A stretch of DNA of 64,000 nt from Rubricoccus sp963708165 (GTDB lineage: Bacteria > Bacteroidota > Rhodothermia > Rhodothermales > Rubricoccaceae): NCBI GenBank assembly GCA_963708165.1, contig OY970187.1, forward strand, positions 2,046,001-2,110,000, given 5' to 3'. A program made the position numbers and the translations under genes. The notes under the pieces were generated by a model, which saw nothing but the letters and a program-made list of their open reading frames with translations, was not told the origin of the DNA and ran no database searches. Of the stretch, positions 1 to 8,359 are shown piece by piece. Position 1 is the stretch's first letter. Each line of letters starts with the position of its first letter.

Positions 1-7
1 GCGGTCT

Positions 8-25
8 CGCCAGAGGCCTCTGGCG
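8..25 (-). terminator. Inverted pair of the 10-mer after the GGDEF-EAL gene
   Basis: The sequence cgccagaggcctctggcg is a perfect 18-base palindrome one base beyond the stop codon of the GGDEF-EAL gene. It could form a terminator-like hairpin. No T-run is visible because the window ends here. Confidence 0.5.
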
Positions 26-26
26 G

Positions 27-2131
27 CTAGGCGCGCACGCTCGGCCAGAACTCTACCCAGGCGGGCGCCTCGGCGCGGAGGAGCGCGGCCACGGCCTCGG
101 GCGCCAGAGGCTTGGCGAAGAGGTAGCCCTGCCCGTACTCGCAGCCCATCTCGACGAGCGCACTCAGGTGCTCCGGCGTCTCGATCCCCTCGGCGACGAC
201 GGTTTTGCCCAGCGTGTGCGCGAAGCTGATCACGTTCTGCACCATGCCGCGCGCCGACGCGTCCTCGTCCATGCGCTGCACGAAGGCACGGTCCACCTTG
301 ACCGTATCCACCGGCAGTGCGTGGACCACGCTGAGCGACGAGTAGCCGGTTCCGAAGTCGTCCATCGAGAAGCCGATGCCGTCGTCGCTGAGTCCTTGCA
401 GCACGGCGGCGGCGCGCTGCGGGTTGTCCACGAGCAGGCTTTCTGTGATCTCTAGCGTGAGCCGTTCGGCGCGGCGCGGTGCCCCCCCGACGAGTTCGCG
501 GACGTGCGAGGCGAAGCGTGGGTCGTGGAGGTCGCGCGCGGAGCAGTTGACCGAGAGCGAGAGGTCGATCTCGCGGCCAAGTTCCTGCTCCCAGCGCTCG
601 AACTGGAGCAAGCCCTCGCGCATCACCCACCGGTCCACCTCGGCGATGCGCCCGGTCTCCTCCGCGATGCTGATAAACACGTCCGGGTAGAGCAACCCGA
701 GCTCCGGGTGGTTCCAGCGCACGAGCGCCTCCATGCCGCTCAGCGCGCCATCCGCGAGGCGCACGATGGGTTGGTAGGCCACCACCAGTTCGTTGCGCTC
801 GGCCGCCTTTTCCAGGTCGATCTCGATGCGTCGTCTGCGGTCGCTGGCCTCTCGCAGTGCGGGCGTGAAGAGCGACCATTGGGCTCGGCCGCTGTCCTTG
901 GCTGCATAGGCCGCGAGGTCTGCCTCGCGCAGCACATCGCCAGAGGCTCTGTGACCGTCGCGCCCCAGCACGATGCCGATGGAGAGCGTCATGGTGCGGC
1001 TCGTCCCGTCGAGGTCGAACGGCGCTCTGACCGCTTCGACGATGCGCTCGACGGCTACCACCGCATCGGCCTCGTTCGTGATCCCGGCGAGCAGGACCGC
1101 AAACTCGTCCCCGCCGATTCGCGCGACCGTGTCGCCTCCGCGCGCCTCACCGCTCAGCCGACGCGCGAGCTTGACGAGCAGTTCGTCGCCCAACTCGTGC
1201 CCGAGCGTGTCGTTGATGGCCTTGAAGCGGTCGAGGTCGAGGTAGAGAACCGCGAAGTCGCTGTCCCCGCTGGACACGAGCGCATCCAGGCGAAGCGTGA
1301 ACAGAGAGCGGTTGGCGAGTCCTGTGAGCGAGTCGTGGTGTGCCTGCCGCTGGAGCTCTTCTTCGAGGGCCTGGCGCTCGGACACATCGCGCGAGGTCAC
1401 CTGAAGGTGCAGGATCTCGCCGTCATCGCCGAGGATGCTCTCGGTCAGGGATTCGAGCCAGATGTAGTGGCCCTTTTTGTGCCGGATGCGATAGCGCACC
1501 ACGGCGTTGGCCGCGCTGCCCTCCAAGATCCTGTCGTGGCTTTCGTCGCGGATGCGTTCGTGGTCGCCTGGGTGGATAAGGTCGTAGGGGTCCAGGCCGA
1601 CGAGTTCGTCTGGCTGTGTAGCCCATGATGGCCATGGACGAGTCGCTGACCCACTCGTACCGGCCCTGCGGCTCGTGGTGACAGATGAGGTCCGTAAGGT
1701 GCTCGGCGAGCAGCCGGTACCGCGCCTCGGCCTGGTCCCGCGCGGCAGGCGCCGAGAGCAGCGTGAGCGTCCACCGCCTCAGCCACACGTAGGGCCCGAC
1801 GAGAAGAAGGGCTGAGAGCCACGACACCACCGCGAGGCCGTACAGGTACGCATCCGCCCCTGGCGCCATCGCGTGCGGATCGGCGCCCAGGGTCGAGCTC
1901 ATGTGGTTGCGGTCCAGCGCGCAGCCGTAGATAAACGCGACGGCCGCGAAGCCCAGCACATACGCGACGGGGATGGTCGGCACGGTGACGGCCGCCCACG
2001 CGAAGCTGGGGCGAGAGCGAGCCCACCCGAACGGCGTCTTTGACCGCGCCAGAGGCCAGTCCCCACAGCGCGGTCGCGATGAGGGTGTAGGGAACGGCGA
2101 CGCCCAGAAGGTGCCAGGTGTGGATGCTCAT
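27..2131 (-). CDS. Membrane PAS-GGDEF-EAL cyclic-di-GMP protein, interrupted by two +1 frameshifts
   Basis: This is a bifunctional-type diguanylate cyclase/phosphodiesterase at the inner membrane. The first ~120 residues are hydrophobic with several membrane segments, followed by a PAS domain (about 135-250), a GGDEF domain (about 255-415, intact RIGGDEF) and an EAL domain (about 430-685). The EAL domain keeps MEALVRW, LEITES, DDFGTGYSS and VAEGIET, so both halves look catalytically competent. The reading frame shifts near 2020 (a cccc run) and near 1612 (before DELVGLDPYD). In each case dropping one base restores a continuous protein of about 700 residues, and the total length minus two bases divides by three. 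The part uninterrupted in the given sequence is 27-1526. The breaks may be sequence errors or a decaying gene. The start at 2131 is the first in-frame ATG before the membrane segments. Confidence 0.85.
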
Positions 2132-2224
2132 GGGGCCGACCTGTCCGTGAGAGGTGGCGTTGAGTATCGTCGCTCTGCCTTTCAGGTTAAGAGGGTCTCG
2201 AAGACCGTGGCCTCTGGCGGTGAT

Positions 2225-2515
2225 CTACCGCACGACAGTTACCGCGCGCGTTGCCGCGTGCCCATCCATCGCAGCGCGCACGAGGTAGACGCCCGGCGCG
2301 AGCGCCTCTGGCGACCGAAACGCGTGCTCGCCGCGCGCCAGAGGCCCGTCGTGGAGGAGGGCCACTTCGCGGCCGAGTGCGTCGTAGATGGCGACGTGGG
2401 CGCGGGCCTCTGGCGACGCGAGCGCGAGGCGGACCGTTGTGGCACCGCGCGTCGGGTTGGGTGCGACGGTCAGCGCGCCAGAGGCCTCTGGCGCGGGCCG
2501 TACGTTGGCGACGCA
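2225..2515 (-). pseudogene. Orphan T9SS type-A C-terminal sorting domain (5'-truncated gene remnant)
   Basis: On the minus strand an open frame of about 95 codons ends at 2225. It reads VAPNPTRGATTVRLAL, then VAIYDALGREVALLHDG, then APGVYLVRA and a terminal TVVR. That is the layout of a type IX secretion sorting domain (PNP motif, D-x-x-GR, GxYxxR). No start codon precedes it in frame before the divergent metallo-hydrolase gene, so the cargo protein it once belonged to is missing. It contains at least four copies of the 10-mer. It is either the remains of a deleted secreted-protein gene or the tail of one displaced by rearrangement. Too short and startless to be expressed as it stands. Confidence 0.75.
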
Positions 2516-2532
2516 CTTCTCTCTGCATATCC

Positions 2533-3930
2533 GTGAAGCTCACTTTCTGGGGCGCCGCCCACACCGTCACCGGCTCGCAACACCTCGTCGAGGTCGCAGG
2601 CGGCAAAATCCTGCTGGACTGCGGCCTGTTTCAGGGCCGCCGCGCCGACGCCCGCACCATCAACCGCGAGTTCGCCGCCGACCCGGCCAGCATCGACGCC
2701 GTCGTGCTCTCGCACGCGCACATCGACCACGCCGGGCTGATCCCGCGCCTCTGGCGCGAGGGCTTTCGCGGCCGCGTCTACGCCACGCACGCCACGCGCG
2801 ACCTGTGCGCGCTCATGCTCCGCGACAGCGGCCACATCCAGGAGCGCGACGCCGAGTTCTACAACAAACGCAGGCGCAAAAAGGACGAGGCACCCATCGA
2901 GGCGCTCTACACCGAGGAGGACGCGGGCCACGCGATGAAGCACTTCGTGAGCGTGGACTACGACATGCCGTTCGAGCCTCTGGCGGGCGTGGAGTGCGTC
3001 TTTCGCGACGCGGGCCACATCCTGGGCTCGGCCACGGTCACCCTCACCGTGACCGAGGACGGGCGCCAGAAGCGCCTGGGCTTTACAGGCGACCTGGGCA
3101 ACCCCGGCCGCCCCATCCTCCGCGATCCGGCGCCGATGCCCCCGGTGGACTGGCTCATCTCGGAGAGCACCTACGGCGGGCGCGAGCACGAGCCCGTCGA
3201 TCAGGCCAAGGCGCGCCTGGGCGAGGTGGTCAAGCGCACTGCCGCCAGAGGCGGGCGCGTGGTGATCCCGGCGTTCGCGGTGGGCCGCACGCAGGAGCTG
3301 GTGTACAACCTGGACCAGCTGGAAAACGAGGGCGTGCTGCCGCCCATCCCCGTCTTTGTGGACAGTCCTCTGGCGGTCAACGCGACCGAGATCTTCCGCC
3401 AGCACCCCGAGTGCTACGACGCCGACCTGGTGGACTACATCCGCCGCGACCCCAACCCGTTCGGCTGGGAGCGCCTGGAATACGTCCGCAAGGCGGAGCG
3501 CTCCAAAGAACTCAACAAGATGACGAGCCCGTACGTCGTGATCTCCGCCAGCGGCATGGTAGAGCACGGCCGCATCCTGCACCACCTCCGCCACACCATC
3601 GAGGACCCGCGCTCGACGGTCCTCATCGTGGGCTATCAGGCCGAGCACACTCTGGGCCGCCGGTTGGTGGAAGGGCGGGACGAGGTCAAGATCTTCGGCA
3701 AGACCTACCCGCGCAAGATGGACGTGGAGGTGATGAACACCTTCTCCGCTCATGCCGACGAGCCGGGCCTCATCGCGTGGATCGGCAGGCTGGACCGCCA
3801 GAGGCTGCACCGCACCTTTCTGGTCCACGGCGACCCGGAGCGGCAAGCCAAGCTCACGAGCGCCATGCAGGCCGCGGGCGTCGGCGGGAAAGTGAGCGCG
3901 CCCGCCAGAGGCGAGAGCGTGGAGCTGTAG
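2533..3930 (+). CDS. Metallo-beta-lactamase fold beta-CASP RNA-processing-type hydrolase
   Basis: This is a 465-residue cytoplasmic MBL/beta-CASP protein of the family containing bacterial and archaeal CPSF-like ribonucleases. The MBL zinc motif SHAHIDHAG lies near residue 60. Downstream come DAGHILGSA, the FTGDLG aspartate, SESTYGG, and beta-CASP elements PAFAVGRTQE, SPLA and ISASGMVEHGR, with a final NTFSAHAD and HGDPE histidine. All zinc ligands expected for the family can be seen. The start is GTG at 2533, giving VKLTFWGAAHTVTGS, the usual N-terminus of this family. An upstream extension would only read through the antisense T9SS remnant. It is transcribed alone. Substrate is inferred to be RNA from family knowledge. 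Confidence 0.9.
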   Translation: MKLTFWGAAHTVTGSQHLVEVAGGKILLDCGLFQGRRADARTINREFAADPASIDAVVLSHAHIDHAGLIPRLWREGFRGRVYATHATRDLCALMLRDSGHIQERDAEFYNKRRRKKDEAPIEALYTEEDAGHAMKHFVSVDYDMPFEPLAGVECVFRDAGHILGSATVTLTVTEDGRQKRLGFTGDLGNPGRPILRDPAPMPPVDWLISESTYGGREHEPVDQAKARLGEVVKRTAARGGRVVIPAFAVGRTQELVYNLDQLENEGVLPPIPVFVDSPLAVNATEIFRQHPECYDADLVDYIRRDPNPFGWERLEYVRKAERSKELNKMTSPYVVISASGMVEHGRILHHLRHTIEDPRSTVLIVGYQAEHTLGRRLVEGRDEVKIFGKTYPRKMDVEVMNTFSAHADEPGLIAWIGRLDRQRLHRTFLVHGDPERQAKLTSAMQAAGVGGKVSAPARGESVEL

Positions 3931-3951
3931 GCCTCTGGCGAAACCGAATGC

Positions 3952-3971
3952 GGCCTCTGGCGCCAGAGGCC
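3952..3971. repeat. Perfect palindrome of two 10-mers after the metallo-hydrolase gene
   Basis: ggcctctggcgccagaggcc lies 22 bases after the stop of the upstream gene, with another single 10-mer right after the stop codon. It could act as a terminator hairpin, but there is no T-run. Confidence 0.7.
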
Positions 3972-4024
3972 AAGGCCGTGCGATACCGGCCACGCCGTAG
4001 GTTGGTTCACTTCACCTCCGCCCC

Positions 4025-4228
4025 ATGACGATGTCCGATGTTCGCGCTGCTACCCGTCGGGACCGGATTGTAAACAAAGCCGCAACCCACGCCGAAGCCG
4101 ACGCGTGGGACCGCGAGCAGAATGCCAGGATGACGCCAGACGAGCGTCGGGACGCGGCACTCACGCTCAGGAAACGCACCTTTCCTCCCGATGCGCCGGA
4201 TGTGCGCGAGTGCCACAGGCCGGTATGA
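4025..4228 (+). CDS. Small conserved protein paired with a nucleotidyltransferase
   Basis: A 67-residue charged protein with no signal peptide. It contains WDREQNARMTPDERRDAAL followed by a PDVRE tail. Small proteins with an MTPEER...PDVRE layout commonly precede stand-alone nucleotidyltransferase genes, so a partner role (possibly antitoxin-like) is inferred. Its stop overlaps the start of the next gene as ATGA, indicating translational coupling. The gene and its partner carry no exact copy of the 10-mer that peppers the surrounding DNA, which suggests recent arrival. Function not established. Confidence 0.7.
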   Translation: MTMSDVRAATRRDRIVNKAATHAEADAWDREQNARMTPDERRDAALTLRKRTFPPDAPDVRECHRPV

Positions 4229-4695
4229 AGGCGTCGCATTTCTCGCCAGACATCTGGGCATTCATCAAGCTCTTGGGGCACCATGAGGTTGAGTACGTCA
4301 TCGTAGGGGGCGAGGCTGTCATCCACTATGGCTATGCTCGTCTCACAGGCGATGTGGATGTGTTCTACGGTCAGAGCGAGGAGAACGCGAAGCGGATGTA
4401 TCAGGTGCTGGTAGAGTTCTGGGACGGTGACGTGCCGGGTATAGAGAGTGCCGCGGAGCTGGGCGTGCCCGATCAGGTGATTCAGTTTGGGCGCCCACCC
4501 AATCGCCTCGACCTCCTCACGACGATTACCGGCGTCTCCTTCCGCGATGCGTGGCGCACTCGGACGACGCTCTCCGCCGATGATGGAACGAGCGTGCATA
4601 TGATTTCCCAGGACCTGCTTATCGCCAACAAGGAGGCGTCGGGGCGGCCCAAGGATCTCGCAGATGCTGCGTTCCTGCGCGCTTCAGGTGCCTGA
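4225..4695 (+). CDS. Stand-alone nucleotidyltransferase (AbiEii/MNT-like fold)
   Basis: A 156-residue protein with the DNA-polymerase-beta nucleotidyltransferase signature: VGGEAVIHYGYARLTGDVDVF around residues 24-44, with the GG turn and the two metal-binding aspartates of DVD. The C-terminal half ends with LIANKEASGRPKDLADAAFL, typical of this family of small nucleotidyltransferases. It starts at the ATG overlapping the previous stop. Relatives act as toxins in AbiE/MNT-type toxin-antitoxin or abortive infection modules, but some have no known role. The pair lacks the genome's 10-mer and has slightly less biased codons than its neighbours, consistent with horizontal transfer. A toxin role is inference. 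Confidence 0.75.
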   Translation: MKASHFSPDIWAFIKLLGHHEVEYVIVGGEAVIHYGYARLTGDVDVFYGQSEENAKRMYQVLVEFWDGDVPGIESAAELGVPDQVIQFGRPPNRLDLLTTITGVSFRDAWRTRTTLSADDGTSVHMISQDLLIANKEASGRPKDLADAAFLRASGA

Positions 4696-4715
4696 GGCCT
4701 CTGGCGCCAGAGGCG
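4696..4715. repeat. Palindromic 10-mer pair after the nucleotidyltransferase
   Basis: aggcctctggcgccagaggc starts right after the stop codon at 4695. It marks the 3' edge of the motif-free island and may act as a terminator. Confidence 0.7.
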
Positions 4716-4814
4716 CGCATCTTCCCCGGGCGTTCGCGAGCCCAGGCCCTACCTTGGGTCGTCGCCTCTGGCGATGTGCTCTTTCACACCCCGCCTCGGG
4801 TCCGCGCACCGCGC

Positions 4815-5034
4815 GGACAATAGGGAAGCCGGTGACGACCGCCTCTGCACGCCAGAGGCCTCCACTCCGGCGCTGACCCCGCAACTGTAGGCGGCCCGCT
4901 CCACCGGCGCCGACGCTCCCCGTCCACTCCGCAAGGGGGAAGGACCGAGCCGAGCCGGAGGAGCCGCACGCACCCGACGCCTCGCCAGAGGCCAGAGGCG
5001 CGCGCGACAGGCCGCGAGCCAGGAGACCTGCCCG
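4815..5034 (+). promoter_or_regulatory. Cobalamin (vitamin B12) riboswitch
   Basis: The leader of the BtuB-like gene holds the conserved blocks of a cobalamin riboswitch in order: gggaagccggtgacgaccg near 4823-4841, the B12-box element cgctgaccccgcaactgta at 4871-4889, a gcaagggggaagga element near 4931, and gcgagccaggagacctgcc at 5014-5032. It is followed by a terminator hairpin just before the start codon, so ligand binding probably acts by transcription attenuation of the B12 uptake genes. Two variable side stems are built from copies of the genomic 10-mer (4841-4859 and 4978-5001). Family knowledge assigns the ligand; the order and identity of the conserved blocks are seen directly. Confidence 0.93.
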
Positions 5035-5129
5035 AGACGCGTGACCCACACCGGTCACATTCGCTCTACCGCCTCCGGGACCCGAGGCGCGGCCCACCCC
5101 ACACCTGCCTCTGGCGGCGCTGTGCGCGT

Positions 5130-5163
5130 GCCCGTGCTTCTCTTTTTGAGGCGCGGGCTTTTT
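5130..5163 (+). terminator. Riboswitch-controlled intrinsic terminator
   Basis: gcccgtgc (5130-5137) pairs with gcgcgggc (5151-5158), with one G-U pair, and is followed directly by ttttt. The ATG of the receptor gene is at 5165. The position fits the expression platform of the cobalamin riboswitch. A further small hairpin, gtgacc/ggtcac at 5041-5058, lies between and may take part in the alternative fold. Confidence 0.8.
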
Positions 5164-5164
5164 C

Positions 5165-7186
5165 ATGCGCTCCCGCCTCGCCTTTTTCCTGCTCCTCGCC
5201 TCTGGCGTGGCCGCCTCTGGCGCCCTGGCTCCCGCCAGAGGTCAGGAGGTGCGCGAGGACAGCCTACGCGAGATCAGCGTGAGCGCCGCGCGCGTGCCTC
5301 TGGCGCCGCGAGAGGCCCCGGCCCGCGCGACCGTCCTCAGCGCCGCGACCGCGCGCGACGCAGGCGCCACGACCGTCGCCGAGTGGCTGGGCGCCCGCGC
5401 GCCGCTCCACGTGCGCCGCTACGGCCCGGCGGGCTTGGCGACCGTCACGATGCGCGGCGCGTCGTCGTCGCAAACGCTCGTGCTACTGGACGGGCAGCCT
5501 CTGGCAGACCCGCAACTCGGCCAACTCGATCTGTCCCTCCTTCCGACGGCGCTTCTCGGCGGCGGCGAGGTTCTGCACGGCGGCGGCGCGCACCTCTACG
5601 GCTCCGGCGCGGTCGGCGGCGCGATCAGCTTGCGCACGCCAGAGGCTGAATCAGAAGGCGCCTGGCCTCTGGCGCTGAGCACCGGCGTCGGTGCGTGGGG
5701 GCGGCGCACGCTTTCCGCGACGGCGAACGCCAGTAGCGGGACGCGCGTGGGGCGGTGGCGCGCGCTGCTGGGCGCAGAGACCGAGGGCGCGAGCGATGAT
5801 TACGGCGTCGTGGATCTCTCGCGCTTGGACCGCCGCACCGACCGCCGCGCGGGGTGGGACCGCCAACGTCTCGCGGGCGTCGCCCGGCTCTCGCTCGAAG
5901 GCGCCAGAGGCTCTCTCGGCGTGACAGCGTGGGGCGTGGACGCCGAGCGCGGCCTGGGCGGGACCGACTCGGTCGGCGCGCGGCAGTGGGACCGGATGGG
6001 GCGCTTGGCGCTCAACGCGAGCACCCGGCGTGGGCCTCTTACGTTGGGCGCGAACGCGGCGCTCCAACAAGGACGGCTGCGCTACGCCAGCCCCTTCGAC
6101 ACCGTCACCGAGGCCGCTACAGGCTCGGCTCCCATTGACGACACCGGCCGCACGCGCGTGGCCTCTGGCGACCTCCGCGCCGACCTGAGCGCGAGAGGCT
6201 GGACGTTCACCGCCGTCGCCGCCGCAAGCAGAGGCACCGCCGACCATCCCAGCCTCGCCTCTGGCGCGACCGACGACGTGCTGGGCCTCGCGCTGTCGGC
6301 GGCTCCCGCCAGAGGCCGACTGCGGCTCTACCCCGCGCTCCGGCTCGACCACCACCGGCCCGCAGGCGGCGAGACGGTGACGGCCCTCACGCCGCGAATC
6401 GGCGCGAACTGGCGCCTCACCTCCGGCGCCAGAGGCGCCACCCGACAGGGCCTGCACCTCAAGTCCAGCGCAGGCACCGCCTTCCGCGTGCCGACGCTCA
6501 ACGACCGCTTCTGGCGCCCCGGCGGCAACCCGGACCTACGGCCCGAGCGGTCGCTCTCCGCCGACCTCGGCCTCGCGTGGGGCGGGACGGGTGCGAGCGC
6601 CGAACTCACCGCCTTCGCCTCCGGCGCGCGAGACCAGATCGTGTGGCGACCTGCCTCTGGCGGCGTGTGGAGCCCGGTCAACCTCACGCGCACGCGCACC
6701 GTCGGGCTGGAGGCCAGCGCCAGAGGCGCACGCACGGCCCGGCTCTTCGGGCGCGACGCGCTCGTCGACATCGGCGGCGTCGGCACGCTCACCGACGCCC
6801 GCGACCGCTCCAATCCCGGCGCGCGCTCGTTCGGACAGCAGCTTCGCCTCGTGCCGCGCTGGACCGCGAGCGCCTGGACCGGGCTCGAACTCGCGGCCTC
6901 TGGCGCCAGAGGCCCCGGCGGGTTGCGACTGCTCGGCGGCACCACGCTCCGCCTCGACCTCGGCGTGCAGGCCACAGGCCGCCGCACCACCACCGACAGC
7001 GGCTCGCTCGCGCTCCCCGCCTACGCCACGCTGGGCGCACAGGTGCGCCTCTGGCGCCAGGTCGCAGGCTCGCGCGTCACGCTCGGCCTCGTAGCGGAAA
7101 ACCTCCTCGACGCTCGCTACGAGGTCGTCCCCACGTACGTCATGCCGCCGCGGCACCTCCGCGGCTTTCTCACCCTCACGCTCTAA
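5165..7186 (+). CDS. btuB: TonB-dependent vitamin B12 receptor, BtuB-like
   Basis: A 673-residue outer-membrane TonB-dependent receptor for cobalamin (role from the upstream cobalamin riboswitch and neighbours). A signal peptide (about 1-26, hydrophobic LAFFLLLASGVAASGALA) is followed by a TonB-box-like region, a plug domain (about 40-150; GGEVLHGGGAHLYGSGAVGG is the usual plug end), then a 22-strand-type barrel ending with the aromatic-poor LRGFLTLTL. The length suits BtuB (about 600-700). The gene abuts the next ATG with no gap, so the two are surely co-transcribed. It carries many 10-mer copies, seen as ASG, ARG and PLA tripeptides. No frame breaks are seen. Confidence 0.88.
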   Translation: MRSRLAFFLLLASGVAASGALAPARGQEVREDSLREISVSAARVPLAPREAPARATVLSAATARDAGATTVAEWLGARAPLHVRRYGPAGLATVTMRGASSSQTLVLLDGQPLADPQLGQLDLSLLPTALLGGGEVLHGGGAHLYGSGAVGGAISLRTPEAESEGAWPLALSTGVGAWGRRTLSATANASSGTRVGRWRALLGAETEGASDDYGVVDLSRLDRRTDRRAGWDRQRLAGVARLSLEGARGSLGVTAWGVDAERGLGGTDSVGARQWDRMGRLALNASTRRGPLTLGANAALQQGRLRYASPFDTVTEAATGSAPIDDTGRTRVASGDLRADLSARGWTFTAVAAASRGTADHPSLASGATDDVLGLALSAAPARGRLRLYPALRLDHHRPAGGETVTALTPRIGANWRLTSGARGATRQGLHLKSSAGTAFRVPTLNDRFWRPGGNPDLRPERSLSADLGLAWGGTGASAELTAFASGARDQIVWRPASGGVWSPVNLTRTRTVGLEASARGARTARLFGRDALVDIGGVGTLTDARDRSNPGARSFGQQLRLVPRWTASAWTGLELAASGARGPGGLRLLGGTTLRLDLGVQATGRRTTTDSGSLALPAYATLGAQVRLWRQVAGSRVTLGLVAENLLDARYEVVPTYVMPPRHLRGFLTLTL

Positions 7187-8266
7187 ATGTCCCGTTTCTC
7201 CCGCCTCGCGCTCCTTCTCGCGCTGCCTCTGGCGCTCGCCGCCTGCAACTCCACCGAGCCCGATGAGAGCGGCAGCGTCTCTGGCGTCTACGTGCTCAAC
7301 CAGGGGGCCTTCGGAAACGACGCCTCGGGCAGCGTCACCGTGTACGATCCCGAGACCATGACCGCGAGCACCATCAGCCCCGGCGGCTTGGTGCAGGCGG
7401 GTGCCGTGCGCGCGAGCACGCTCTACCTGCTCGTCAACTTCTCCGACTCCTTCTCCACCGGCAGCGGACGCCTGGACCTGATCGACGTGGAGACCGGCGC
7501 GACCCAGCGCCAGATCGACCTCGGCACGCCGCGCGGCATCGCGTTCGTCGGCGAGACGGCCTACGTCACCGCGCTCTACGGCGCAGGCGTGACGCCCGTC
7601 GACCTCGCCAGCGGCACCGCTGGCACGCCCATCCCGGTCGGCGACAACCCCGAAGGCATCGCGGCCTCTGGCGGCGAGCTGTTCGTGGCCAACTCCGGCT
7701 TCGGGTTTGGGAGCACGCTGTCGGTCATCGACCCCGCCTCTGGCGCCGTCGTCGAGACCATCGAACTGGGCTGCGCCGGTCCCAACGACGTTATCGCGGA
7801 CCGCGACGGCGACGTGTGGGTGATGTGCACCGGCCGAAGCGACTTCAACACCGGCGAGGTCGTCGAGAACGGTCAGGTGATCGCCATCGACGCAGACTCG
7901 CGCGAGATCGTCAAGCGGTTCACGTTTGCAGGCGAGACGCTCGGCGGCGCCGCGCTCGGGCAGGACATGGCCTTCGACTTCGAGGCCGAGTTTCTCTACG
8001 TCATCCAGAGCAACTCCGGAGAGGACGATGCTGTGATCCGCTACGACACACGCGAAAATGCGTTCGAGGCCGAAAGCCCCATCACCGGCGCCGATGTCTC
8101 CGGCATCGGCTTTGCCGGCGACCGCTTCTACCTCGCGCGCCTCGACCCGGACAACCCGTTCTCGGACGCCGGAACGGTCACCATACAAGAGCGCTCCGGC
8201 GCCTTCGCAGGCACGTTCGACGCGGGCGTGATCCCCGCAGGCTTCGCCGTCGCTCTGGACGACTAA
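7187..8266 (+). CDS. Beta-propeller lipoprotein, BtuG-like surface B12-binding candidate
   Basis: A 359-residue lipoprotein: signal peptide with lipobox LALAAC near residue 20, then repeated YVLNQG, SVTVYDPET, LDLIDVETG, VTPVDL and LSVIDPASG units typical of a YncE/DUF5074-type seven-bladed propeller. It begins directly after the BtuB-like stop codon, under the same cobalamin riboswitch. In Bacteroides, BtuG is a surface-exposed propeller lipoprotein that forms a complex with BtuB and captures B12, so this is the natural candidate for that job here. The fold and lipobox are seen; the B12-binding role is inference from context. Confidence 0.8.
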   Translation: MSRFSRLALLLALPLALAACNSTEPDESGSVSGVYVLNQGAFGNDASGSVTVYDPETMTASTISPGGLVQAGAVRASTLYLLVNFSDSFSTGSGRLDLIDVETGATQRQIDLGTPRGIAFVGETAYVTALYGAGVTPVDLASGTAGTPIPVGDNPEGIAASGGELFVANSGFGFGSTLSVIDPASGAVVETIELGCAGPNDVIADRDGDVWVMCTGRSDFNTGEVVENGQVIAIDADSREIVKRFTFAGETLGGAALGQDMAFDFEAEFLYVIQSNSGEDDAVIRYDTRENAFEAESPITGADVSGIGFAGDRFYLARLDPDNPFSDAGTVTIQERSGAFAGTFDAGVIPAGFAVALDD

Positions 8267-8359
8267 AGCCCAGGCCTCTGGCGCACCGCTCGCGCCAGAG
8301 CCTGCACTCGCGAGACACATTCCTCGCCAGAGGCTTCTGGCGCCGTACTCCCCACACGC

